The position numbers and the translations under genes are program-made. Below, one piece after another: positions 1-4,560 of a stretch of 5,633 nt of DNA. Position 1 is the first letter of the stretch. Each line of letters opens with the position of its first letter. Source of the stretch: Bacillota bacterium (lineage in GTDB: Bacteria > Bacillota > Clostridia > Acetivibrionales > JAKOSZ01); NCBI GenBank assembly GCA_029776555.1, contig JAKOSZ010000267.1:1-5633 (forward strand), in the 5' to 3' direction. The notes under the pieces were generated by a model. The model searched no databases, was not told the DNA's origin, and saw only the letters and a list, made by a program, of their open reading frames with translations.

Positions 1-1
1 G

Positions 2-40
2 GATTGCCCCATCCGCCTGGCAATGGCCCTTAAGGCATAG
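2..40 (+). other. Possible C-terminal end of a plus-strand gene cut by the left edge
   Basis: One plus-strand frame reads DCPIRLAMALKA and stops at TAG (38-40), with codons like those of the other genes here. If real, this is the tail of a gene that converges on the VOC gene, 44 bp away. The opposite strand is also open from position 60 to the left edge (reading ..AGYALRAIARRMGQS) but has no start codon with a ribosome binding site. The call is therefore ambiguous and no function can be assigned. Confidence 0.2.
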
Positions 41-80
41 CCGGCCTGATTGGAAGCCTTTTAGGCGTCTTAACCCGGCT
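39..80. terminator. Two-tier inverted repeat next to the VOC gene 3' end
   Basis: An outer stem AGCCGG (39-44) / CCGGCT (75-80) encloses a small stem GCCT (56-59) / AGGC (63-66). It lies just after the VOC stop codon and, if the left-edge gene is real, between two convergent 3' ends. Neither side has a good T tract, so termination is only a guess. Confidence 0.25.
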
Positions 81-84
81 CAGC

Positions 85-495
85 CTATTTTACCTGGAAA
101 AACTCTATTACTTCCCCGTCGGGGCCTTTGCAAAAGGCTATCCGCACCTGCAGGGGAGGATTGCTTTTGATTTCAACGTCCGTGGGCTCCATTGTTACCA
201 CAGCCCCGGCCTTTCTTGCTCTTTCAATGGCCTCATCACAGTTTTCCGCCGCGAAGGCAACATGTATGTAGTTTCCTTCGGGCTTCGGGCTGTTCTGCCC
301 GCCCGCAAATATCTCAAGGTAATTGCCGTTCCCCGCGTCAATCATAACTGCCCTGCCGTCGCCTTCTCCCCAGGAGATCCACTCTTTAAAGCCCAGTCCC
401 TCGGTGTAAAATTTAACCGTCTTTTCGAAATCCGCGGCTTTCAGCGCAAGGTGGTGAAAACCGCCTTTAAACTTTCTCTTGCAGCATCTGGCCAT
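85..495 (-). CDS. VOC (glyoxalase/bleomycin-resistance fold) family protein
   Basis: This 136-residue protein belongs to the vicinal oxygen chelate superfamily, small cytosolic proteins that bind a divalent metal between two beta-alpha-beta-beta-beta modules. Module one is about residues 12-65 (HHLALKAADFEKTVKFY, GLGF, then YLEIF). Module two is about residues 75-135 (YIHVAF, then GPDGEVIEFFQ). The four expected metal ligands are present at the usual places: His15, Glu61, His78 and Glu131, so a metal-dependent enzyme (lyase, epimerase or dioxygenase type) is more likely than a metal-free binding protein. The substrate cannot be read from the sequence. The ATG at 493-495 is preceded by an AAGGGG ribosome binding site 9 nt upstream. 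The N terminus (MARCCKRK) is basic with two adjacent cysteines and is not a signal peptide. The gene appears monocistronic, with candidate promoters upstream at 553-580 and 713-741. The family call is firm and the specific function is unknown. Confidence 0.9.
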   Translation of the reverse strand: MARCCKRKFKGGFHHLALKAADFEKTVKFYTEGLGFKEWISWGEGDGRAVMIDAGNGNYLEIFAGGQNSPKPEGNYIHVAFAAENCDEAIERARKAGAVVTMEPTDVEIKSNPPLQVRIAFCKGPDGEVIEFFQVK

Positions 496-519
496 ATCTC
501 GTTACCCCTTTCCCTTTTT

Positions 520-714
520 TTATACTTTCCTTTCTATCCTGGCACATATAATATTATACCTTATAACCATGCCATTACAAAAGCATGCGGCTGCGATATT
601 GTCCCATACGCTGCCACCGCTGTTTAAGAATATAAAAGATACGCCGCATTTTACATTAGGCGCGCAAAAGCTCTGCTTTAAGAGACAGAAAGGCTTCCCC
701 TTGGGCAATTCCAT
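520..714 (-). CDS. Doubtful 64-residue cysteine-containing small ORF
   Basis: The ORF starts at an ATG (712-714) with an AGGGG 6 nt upstream and ends 25 nt before the VOC start. It would encode a 64-residue protein with six cysteines (10, 17, 23, 44, 46, 57) and a basic tail (RIERKV), and it resembles no family I recognise. Against it, the ATG lies inside a TATAAT box of a good candidate promoter (713-741), so a transcript from that promoter would lack the start codon. The second candidate VOC promoter lies within the ORF. It is listed only because the ribosome binding site is well placed; it may equally be untranslated leader. Confidence 0.17.
   Translation of the reverse strand: MELPKGKPFCLLKQSFCAPNVKCGVSFIFLNSGGSVWDNIAAACFCNGMVIRYNIICARIERKV
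553..580 (-). promoter_or_regulatory. Candidate proximal promoter of the VOC gene
   Basis: On the minus strand, a TTGTAA -35 (575-580) lies 16 bp from a perfect TATAAT -10 (553-558). Transcription would start near 546, giving a leader of about 50 nt before the VOC start codon. This is a sigma-A-type match by eye. Confidence 0.5.
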
Positions 715-741
715 TATAATCCCCTGCCGGGAGTATTACAA
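713..741 (-). promoter_or_regulatory. Candidate distal promoter upstream of the VOC gene
   Basis: On the minus strand, a TTGTAA -35 (736-741) lies 17 bp from a perfect TATAAT -10 (713-718). The -35 hexamer is identical to that of the proximal promoter. Transcription from here would give the VOC gene a leader of about 210 nt. It lies just downstream of the SIMPL terminator, as expected for a fresh transcription unit. Confidence 0.45.
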
Positions 742-763
742 GAAAAACCCTGTCGGCGGAAAC

Positions 764-806
764 CCGCTTAAGGCCCGTGCTTTCGCCATGTTAAGCCTTA
801 AAGCGG
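764..806. repeat. 11-bp inverted repeat (hairpin) downstream of the SIMPL terminator
   Basis: CCGCTTAAGGC (764-774) pairs with GCCTTAAAGCGG (795-806), with one bulged A and a 20-nt loop. On the minus strand it follows the SIMPL terminator T tract directly and precedes the distal VOC promoter. No T run follows it in either direction, so its role is unknown. Confidence 0.4.
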
Positions 807-809
807 CTC

Positions 810-845
810 AAAAAAAAATTACCGGCTTTCCAATGCTTAAGCCGG
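810..845 (-). terminator. Intrinsic terminator of the SIMPL gene
   Basis: Read on the minus strand, a 7-bp stem CCGGCTT (839-845) / AAGCCGG (822-828) with a 10-nt loop is followed after TAA by nine consecutive T (810-818). It lies about 105 nt after the SIMPL stop codon. The run of nine A on the plus strand shows that it works in the minus direction only. Confidence 0.7.
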
Positions 846-948
846 CAACGAACCAGGTAATAAAAAATCAGTTACTTAGGTGGTCAAATAAATTTATTAA
901 AATTTTCATTGATCCCGTTCTTAAGGAGGGCCCTGGTTAGGCCTGAAC

Positions 949-1707
949 TCAATATTCGTATACGATGTTCAAAGAGGCCCTGATTTCCAGCGTTCCTCCT
1001 TCAATGGGGGTGGGCGCATCGGCAGCCCAGGCCGCCGCCTCATCAAGTTCCACGGCCTTCCTGTAAATCGGGGTATACCCGTAGGAGTTCTCATTGATGG
1101 TCACAGGCCCTTTTAGCTTCAGACCAAGGGCTTCTGCTATAACTTCCGCCTTCCCCTGGGCATCCAGGGCAGCCTTCTTCAAAGCCTCGCCGTAATACTT
1201 CCCCTTATCGCTTATGTCAAAGGTAACGGCGTTGCTGATGTTTGCCCCCTGTTTTACGGCGGCGTCTATAACGCTTCCAACCTTTTTAATGTCCCTTACC
1301 GTCACCCGTACGGTGTTGGTTACCCTGTAGCCTATTATCAGGCTCTCGCCGGTATCCCTGTTATAGCTGTACTTTGGCTGCATGTTGTAATTAACCGTTG
1401 CTATGTCCTTTTCGGCTATCCCCAGCTTTTTGATTTCCTGCACCACCTTGTTCATGAGCTGGGCGTTTTTGCTCTGGGCCGTCGAACTGTTGACATCTTC
1501 GGTGACCACTCCCATGGAAACGTAGGCAATGTCAGGTCCTACCTCCACAATCCCATCTCCGGTCACATTCAATACCCTTTTGCTTCCGTCCCCCGAGTCC
1601 TGGTCCGCCGCCCAAATGGTCCCGGGCTTAGTGGCGGAAACCAGGGTCAGCAGTAAAGCGGCCAGGATCACCGACAGAAAAACCATGGAATATTTTCTTA
1701 AATACAT
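949..1707 (-). CDS. SIMPL domain (DUF541, YggE-like) exported protein
   Basis: This 252-residue protein has an N-terminal export signal: a basic start (MYLRKYS), a hydrophobic core at about residues 8-25 and a possible cleavage after TIWAA (residue 34), or retention as an anchor. The rest is a SIMPL/DUF541 domain (about 45-250), recognisable by VTGDGIVEVGPDIAYVSMGV, the TNTVRVTVRDI strand, GANISNAVTFDISD and the ALKKAALDAQGKAEVIAEALG helix. The family includes E. coli YggE, linked to oxidative stress, and Brucella BP26, a periplasmic protein forming ring-like oligomers; the biochemical role is unsettled. The ATG at 1705-1707 is chosen because an AGGGGG lies 10 nt upstream. An in-frame TTG seven codons earlier would place that ribosome binding site inside the gene. 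The XRE gene 127 bp upstream on the same strand may share its transcript, since no clear promoter is visible in the gap. Confidence 0.9.
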   Translation of the reverse strand: MYLRKYSMVFLSVILAALLLTLVSATKPGTIWAADQDSGDGSKRVLNVTGDGIVEVGPDIAYVSMGVVTEDVNSSTAQSKNAQLMNKVVQEIKKLGIAEKDIATVNYNMQPKYSYNRDTGESLIIGYRVTNTVRVTVRDIKKVGSVIDAAVKQGANISNAVTFDISDKGKYYGEALKKAALDAQGKAEVIAEALGLKLKGPVTINENSYGYTPIYRKAVELDEAAAWAADAPTPIEGGTLEIRASLNIVYEY

Positions 1708-1800
1708 AATACCACATCCCCCTGTCAAATTTCTATTTTTTTGACGAAATAATTTCCCGCCGTGTTCCAGGGTTTTTCTGTTTCGTGAAATTGTGAATAA

Positions 1801-1825
1801 GCCGGGAAATCCGCTTTTCCCCGGC
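1801..1825 (-). terminator. Hairpin between the XRE gene and the SIMPL gene
   Basis: GCCGGGAAA (1801-1809) and TTTCCCCGGC (1816-1825) form a 9-bp stem with one bulged base and a 6-nt loop, 9 nt after the stop of the minus-strand XRE gene. On that strand it is followed by TTATTCAC, a poor T tract. It could be a weak terminator or attenuator that limits read-through into SIMPL, or a 3' stabilising hairpin. Confidence 0.4.
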
Positions 1826-1834
1826 GTCCGCCCT

Positions 1835-2038
1835 TCAGGCCGTTACCTCCCTTTCCCCCACCAGGTCGTTAATGGAGACATCAAGGGCCCGGGCAAGCTT
1901 TACCAGGACCTCATAGGACGGATTAAGCTTCCGGCCTTTTTCAAGCTCATTTATGTACGGCTGAGACAGGCCGGTCAACAGCGCAAGGCTCTTCTGGGTC
2001 AAGCCTTTTTTTGTCCTGATGTACCTGAGTTTTTCCAT
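1835..2038 (-). CDS. Small Cro/C1 (XRE)-type helix-turn-helix regulator
   Basis: This 67-residue protein is essentially a bare HTH_3 (Cro/C1) DNA-binding domain. MEKLRYIRTKKGLTQ is helix 1, TQKSLALLTG (about 14-23) is helix 2, and SQPYINELEKGRK (about 25-37) is the recognition helix. The ending NPSYEVLVKLARALDVSINDLVG is typical of the family. It has no sensor or oligomerisation domain, so it probably binds DNA as a dimer through the HTH itself. The start is placed at the ATG (2036-2038), which has GGTGAGGG 8 nt upstream; in-frame GTG codons further up would sit inside or before that site. The gene is divergent from the second XRE gene and driven by a near-consensus promoter (2066-2094) whose -10 overlaps inverted repeats, which suggests autoregulation (inference). 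It may be co-transcribed with SIMPL downstream. Confidence 0.9.
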   Translation of the reverse strand: MEKLRYIRTKKGLTQKSLALLTGLSQPYINELEKGRKLNPSYEVLVKLARALDVSINDLVGEREVTA

Positions 2039-2063
2039 CGCCACTGCCCTCACCACTTAATAC

Positions 2064-2086
2064 TAATAATATATTACTATTCGTAA
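2064..2086. promoter_or_regulatory. Putative operator: overlapping AT-rich inverted repeats
   Basis: The perfect 10-bp palindrome TAATATATTA (2067-2076) extends with one mismatch to 16 bp (2064-2079). It overlaps a second inverted repeat, TTAC-N5-GTAA (2074-2077 / 2083-2086). Both lie in the -10 and spacer of the minus-strand XRE promoter, where a repressor would block RNA polymerase. Binding by either XRE protein is inference. Confidence 0.4.
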
Positions 2087-2094
2087 TTTGTCAA
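2066..2094 (-). promoter_or_regulatory. Sigma-A-type promoter of the minus-strand XRE gene
   Basis: A perfect TTGACA -35 (2089-2094), a 17-bp spacer and a TATTAT -10 (2066-2071) lie on the minus strand, about 28 bp from the chosen start codon. It is the best promoter match in the window. Confidence 0.75.
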
Positions 2095-2197
2095 CCATTA
2101 TTAATTAGCCTATAGCAATATTCTTTCTGTACTCCCAGCTGCGGGTCCTGATTGGTAACCATAGTTTTCTTTTCGGTTTTTCTTTTTCAGGAACGGC

Positions 2198-2226
2198 TTG
2201 TTTTTTGGTATCCATAACACTATAAT
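2198..2226 (+). promoter_or_regulatory. Promoter of the plus-strand XRE gene
   Basis: TTGTTT (2198-2203) lies 17 bp upstream of a perfect TATAAT (2221-2226), with the start codon 33 bp downstream. The inverted repeat CTATA-N6-TATAG (2220-2224 / 2231-2235) overlaps the -10 and is a possible operator. The -35 is weak. Confidence 0.55.
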
Positions 2227-2258
2227 TAGATATAGCTTACAGCGATATTGGTGGTAAA

Positions 2259-2606
2259 ATGGATTTCGGAAAGAACATTTTGAGGATAAGAAAGCAAAGA
2301 GGCATGTCTGCCGTTGAACTGGCCCGGAAGGCGGGCATAAACCAGTCCTATTTAAGCCAGATCGAAAACGGCAAGCGTTCCCCCAGTACGGCTGTTCTGT
2401 CCAGGATAGCCAGGGCCTTGAACCTGACCACTTCGGAACTCCTGGGCGAGGTCCCGGAACGCTTAAGCCCCCATCTTCTCCGCCTTTTGGATGCGGCAAA
2501 AGGCTTAAACGCCGCCCAGGTGGATGCCGTCATTGCACTTATCAAGGCCTTTGGCCCCAAAGATGAAAAATACCTGGTAGCGGACGAAAAGATCTACACC
2601 GACTAA
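2259..2606 (+). CDS. XRE-type helix-turn-helix regulator with a short helical C-terminal extension
   Basis: This 115-residue protein has an N-terminal Cro/C1 HTH at about residues 3-62: NILRIRKQRGMS, helix 2 SAVELARKAG (about 17-26), recognition helix NQSYLSQIENGKRSPS (about 28-43) and AVLSRIARALNLTTSELLG. A predicted helical tail (about 65-97, SPHLLRLLDAAKGLNAAQVDAVIALIKAF) may dimerise the protein, and the last ~17 residues are charged. The layout resembles SinR/SlrR-like and phage-type repressors, but the tail matches no named domain I recognise, so no target or signal can be given. The ATG follows GGTGG at 4 nt, a modest ribosome binding site. The gene is divergent from the shorter XRE gene, 220 bp away, and converges on yjbQ downstream. 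Confidence 0.9.
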   Translation: MDFGKNILRIRKQRGMSAVELARKAGINQSYLSQIENGKRSPSTAVLSRIARALNLTTSELLGEVPERLSPHLLRLLDAAKGLNAAQVDAVIALIKAFGPKDEKYLVADEKIYTD

Positions 2607-2620
2607 GCCTTTATTCCCTG

Positions 2621-2662
2621 TACAGCTTTATCCAACCTTTACCCGTATATACGGCGGCTGTA
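2621..2662. repeat. Nested palindromes between convergent genes
   Basis: The perfect 12-bp palindrome CCGTATATACGG (2643-2654) lies between TACAGC (2621-2626) and its complement GCTGTA (2657-2662). It is placed between the 3' ends of the plus-strand XRE gene and the minus-strand YjbQ gene. There is no T tract, so it is not a standard terminator. It may be a bidirectional 3' structure or a protein-binding site. Confidence 0.35.
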
Positions 2663-2701
2663 TGCCTTACTTCACCGTATGAACCGCATATGTGCCCTGT
2701 T

Positions 2702-3118
2702 TCATTCGCCCATTACCTGGACGTATACCTCCCTGGACCGCTGACGGTTGTCGTGGTCAATGAGCACTATCTGCTGCCAGGTGCCCAGGACCACCCGCCC
2801 GCCGGCGACAGGAGCCGTAAGGCCCGGTCCCATGATGGTGGCCCTCAGGTGGGAAAAGCCGTTGTCGTCCCCCCATGTCTGGGAGTGGTGGCTCTTAAGG
2901 TCGGAAGGCACAAGCCTGTCCAGCTGTTCCTTCACATCCCTGACCAGGGCCGGTTCAAACTCCATGGTGGAAACGGAAGCGGTGGAACCCATGACAAACA
3001 CGCTGACAATTCCGTTTTTCACCTTTGACTCTGTTACCACCTCGCTGACATGGCGGGTAATGTCCACCACATCCGAAAAGCCCCTGGTATTGAGTCTTAT
3101 GGTTTTCCCGTATACCAT
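2702..3118 (-). CDS. yjbQ: YjbQ / UPF0047 family protein
   Basis: This 138-residue cytosolic protein spans the whole YjbQ family length. The conserved core is clear: GSTASVSTMEFEPALVRD (about 44-61), HH..TWGDDNGFSHLRA (77-93), the GPGLTAPV loop and VVLGTWQQIVLIDHD (109-123), then the C-terminal REVYVQ strand. Family members form trimers and are annotated as 'secondary thiamine-phosphate synthase enzyme' because E. coli YjbQ can partly replace ThiE; whether that is their natural job is doubtful. The GST..V..T.E.EP version of the N-terminal motif is the variant I associate with archaeal and clostridial members. The His/Asp/Asn-rich segment at 77-90 is the likely active site. The ATG (3116-3118) is preceded by AAGGAAAGGGTG, with 7 nt between the last base of that site and the ATG. 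No thiamine gene or riboswitch is nearby, and it appears to be a single-gene unit. Confidence 0.92.
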   Translation of the reverse strand: MVYGKTIRLNTRGFSDVVDITRHVSEVVTESKVKNGIVSVFVMGSTASVSTMEFEPALVRDVKEQLDRLVPSDLKSHHSQTWGDDNGFSHLRATIMGPGLTAPVAGGRVVLGTWQQIVLIDHDNRQRSREVYVQVMGE

Positions 3119-3189
3119 CCAACGACACCCTTTCCTTAAAAGCTGATTGGTTTAGTACAGTCCAAAGCTATTAACGCCGCTTTCTACCA

Positions 3190-3316
3190 TACAGGAGAAG
3201 CATCTCCCCTATGCGCATGTCTATGCAGGCGAGGGAGTCCTCCCTGTGCCCATGCAGGAGAACAACTTCCCGTCTGCCCGTGTCGGCGCGGACAGGAGAA
3301 CTGTCCCCGTGTCTGT
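3190..3316. repeat. Degenerate tandem array of REP-like short hairpins
   Basis: The motif CAGG(A/C)GA recurs four times in direct orientation, at 3192, 3226, 3255 and 3293, so units are about 29-38 bp. Each unit carries its own small stem or a relic of one: GGAGA/TCTCC (3194-3198/3203-3207), GCAT/ATGC (3215-3218/3223-3226), AGGGAG/CTCCCT (3232-3237/3240-3245) and GGACAG/CTGTCC (3290-3295/3301-3306). On the minus strand the best-preserved unit reads ACACGGGGACAGTTCTCC, a form I associate with dispersed REP-type repeats in clostridial genomes that are mobilised by REP-associated IS200-like tyrosine transposases. No transposase is in the window. Base composition is richer in GC than the flanks. 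Confidence 0.55.
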
Positions 3317-3350
3317 TATAAATGTCAATCGGTTCTTTTTTAATTCTATA

Positions 3351-3368
3351 AGATATAGTAATATATCT
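3351..3368. promoter_or_regulatory. AT-rich inverted repeat upstream of the transporter gene
   Basis: AGATATA (3351-3357) and TATATCT (3362-3368) form a perfect 7-bp inverted repeat with a 4-nt spacer, inside an AT-rich, promoter-like stretch. TATAGT or TATAAG could serve as a -10, but no convincing -35 is present. The repeat includes 12 bp (3355-3366) identical to the promoter of the minus-strand XRE gene. Confidence 0.35.
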
Positions 3369-3383
3369 AGTGAATACTGCAAG

Positions 3384-3440
3384 TTCCGGCGCTCCCTGAA
3401 ACGGTTTAAAGAAAGCCCGTGAGCTTTTGCACCGCCGGAA
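3384..3440 (+). promoter_or_regulatory. Possible structured mRNA leader of the transporter gene
   Basis: A perfect 8-bp outer stem TTCCGGCG (3384-3391) / CGCCGGAA (3433-3440) encloses GCTC (3391-3394) / GAGC (3421-3424) and ACGG (3401-3404) / CCGT (3417-3420). G3391 can pair in only one of the first two. The fold ends 13 nt before the GGAGG ribosome binding site, a position suited to controlling translation. It matches no riboswitch or T-box consensus I know. Confidence 0.35.
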
Positions 3441-3464
3441 TGACTTCGGATTGGAGGAAGCTGC

Positions 3465-4529
3465 ATGTGGTATAACCACAAATTCTTCAAATACGCCTTT
3501 GGCATACTTTTGGTCCTTACGATAATATACCTGGCCGACAAGGTGGACTTCTTCCTGGTGCCCTTCAGAAAGCTGGTGGCGACCCTCTTCTTCCCCCTGC
3601 TGATTTCCGGCCTTCTGTACTACCTCTTAAGGCCCTTGGTCCGCTTCGCCGAAAGCCGGAAAGTGCCCCGGGTGGCTGCCATATTTATGGTTTTTTTCAT
3701 TGTGCTGGCCGTCCTTTCCGCCTTCAGCGCTTACGCCGGGTCTGTCATAGTTGAGCAGTCCAAACAGCTGTTTCAGGACCTTCCGGCAATTGTCCAGTCG
3801 GTGACCATAAAGACCAATGAGATTATCGAAAGCGAAACCTTCGGCTTCCTTCCCATAGGGGAACTGCAGAAACAGGCGACTTCCTTTTTAACCAGGATCG
3901 TTCCCACTTTAAGCAGGAGCGTTTTTGAAATCGTGTCAACCCTTACGGGGGTTGTGACCATACTGGTGATAGTCCCCTTTATTCTTTTTTACATGCTCCG
4001 GGACGACAACCGCCTGCTGCCGGCCATTTTAAAGTTTCTGCCCGAAAAGCACAGGCAAAACGCCGGCAAGATACTGGCAGAAGTGGACAAAACCCTGTCC
4101 TCCTATATAGTGAGCCAGGCCATCCTGGCCCTGTCCCTGGGGGTCATGATGTATGTGGGATATCTGCTGCTGGGAGTCAAATACTCGCTCATACTGGCCA
4201 TTTTCGGCATGATAACATCGGTTATACCCTTTTTCGGGGCCATCATAGGCGTCCTTCCTGCCCTGCTGGTAGGTTTTACTCAAAACCTCTACCTGCCCAT
4301 CAAAATCCTGGTGATGGTGATAATCATTCAGCAGCTCCAGGATAACCTCATCGCCCCCTACATCCTGGGAAGGCGCCTGGACATCCACCCCCTCACCCTC
4401 ATACTCCTTATTATGATTGCAGCCTCTTTTTACGGTTTTGTGGGGGTTATAGTGGCCATACCTGCCTATGCAGCCTTAAAAACCATCTTTATAAACGTAA
4501 ACAGGATATATAAACTGTGGAGGAGCTGA
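3465..4529 (+). CDS. AI-2E family (UPF0118) membrane transporter
   Basis: This 354-residue integral membrane protein is full length for the AI-2E/UPF0118 family. Members include E. coli TqsA (proposed AI-2 exporter) and Na+/H+ or Na+(Li+)/H+ antiporters of extremophiles, so the substrate cannot be inferred from the family alone. Hydrophobic segments lie at about 10-24, 38-55 and 70-92. A soluble, partly amphipathic region (about 93-155) follows, then a segment at 157-178 ending in the hallmark PFILFYMLRDD. The C-terminal half carries the strongly hydrophobic run from SYIVSQAILALSLGVMMYVGY through VIPFFGAIIGVLPALLVG and QQLQDNLIAPYILGRRLDIHP to GFVGVIVAIPAYAALK. The ATG has GGAGG 7 nt upstream. 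The gene is a single-gene unit closed by a strong terminator, with a possible structured leader and an AT palindrome upstream. It sits beside asd in convergent orientation, with no sign of functional linkage. Confidence 0.93.
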   Translation: MWYNHKFFKYAFGILLVLTIIYLADKVDFFLVPFRKLVATLFFPLLISGLLYYLLRPLVRFAESRKVPRVAAIFMVFFIVLAVLSAFSAYAGSVIVEQSKQLFQDLPAIVQSVTIKTNEIIESETFGFLPIGELQKQATSFLTRIVPTLSRSVFEIVSTLTGVVTILVIVPFILFYMLRDDNRLLPAILKFLPEKHRQNAGKILAEVDKTLSSYIVSQAILALSLGVMMYVGYLLLGVKYSLILAIFGMITSVIPFFGAIIGVLPALLVGFTQNLYLPIKILVMVIIIQQLQDNLIAPYILGRRLDIHPLTLILLIMIAASFYGFVGVIVAIPAYAALKTIFINVNRIYKLWRS

Positions 4530-4555
4530 CGCTCCTCCACTTTCATTTCCCTCTT
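4517..4555. terminator. Strong intrinsic terminator between the transporter and asd genes
   Basis: A perfect 10-bp stem GTGGAGGAGC (4517-4526) / GCTCCTCCAC (4531-4540) with a TGAC tetraloop is followed by a T-rich tail on the plus strand (TTTCATTTCC, CTCTTTCTTT). The transporter stop codon TGA (4527-4529) forms most of the loop. The symmetric stem could also stop asd transcription from the other side, although the T tract there is poor. Confidence 0.85.
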
Positions 4556-4560
4556 TCTTT

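Noticed and set aside
710..810. Riboswitch (c-di-GMP or similar) in the VOC/SIMPL gap
   Set aside because: The GGCGAAAGCACGGG segment on the minus strand briefly suggested one, but the conserved cores of the classes I know are missing.
479..940. 153-residue plus-strand open frame across the VOC/SIMPL gap
   Set aside because: It runs through a minus-strand terminator, a hairpin and two minus-strand promoters, has no ribosome binding site, starts inside the VOC gene and resembles no protein family.
949..1728. Upstream TTG start for the SIMPL protein
   Set aside because: It would put the AGGGGG ribosome binding site inside the coding region. The ATG at 1705-1707 is correctly spaced and gives a normal signal peptide.
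1835..2056. GTG starts that lengthen the short XRE protein by six residues
   Set aside because: The GTG codons lie within or before the GGTGAGGG ribosome binding site, and the ATG at 2036-2038 gives the standard HTH start.
2110..2499. 129-residue minus-strand frame antisense to the plus-strand XRE gene
   Set aside because: It is composition-driven (Pro/Gly/Ser rich), covers the XRE promoter and coding region, and has no family resemblance.
2748..3146. Plus-strand frames opposite yjbQ
   Set aside because: They are shadows of the strongly conserved YjbQ frame, with no ribosome binding site or recognisable domain.
3190..3316. CRISPR array
   Set aside because: The repeats are degenerate, too short and unevenly spaced, with no unique spacers and no cas genes.
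3440..3475. 11-codon upstream ORF overlapping the transporter start
   Set aside because: It has an ATG but no ribosome binding site of its own, and its peptide (MTSDWRKLHVV) has no leader-peptide features such as repeated regulatory codons.
3171..3541. Two minus-strand frames over the hairpin array and transporter start
   Set aside because: They are made by the repeat array and antisense transporter sequence, differ only by frame, and have no family similarity.
4029..4388. 119-residue minus-strand frame inside the transporter gene
   Set aside because: It is antisense to a clear UPF0118 coding region; its Gln/His-rich content is the mirror of Leu/Ile/Val membrane codons.
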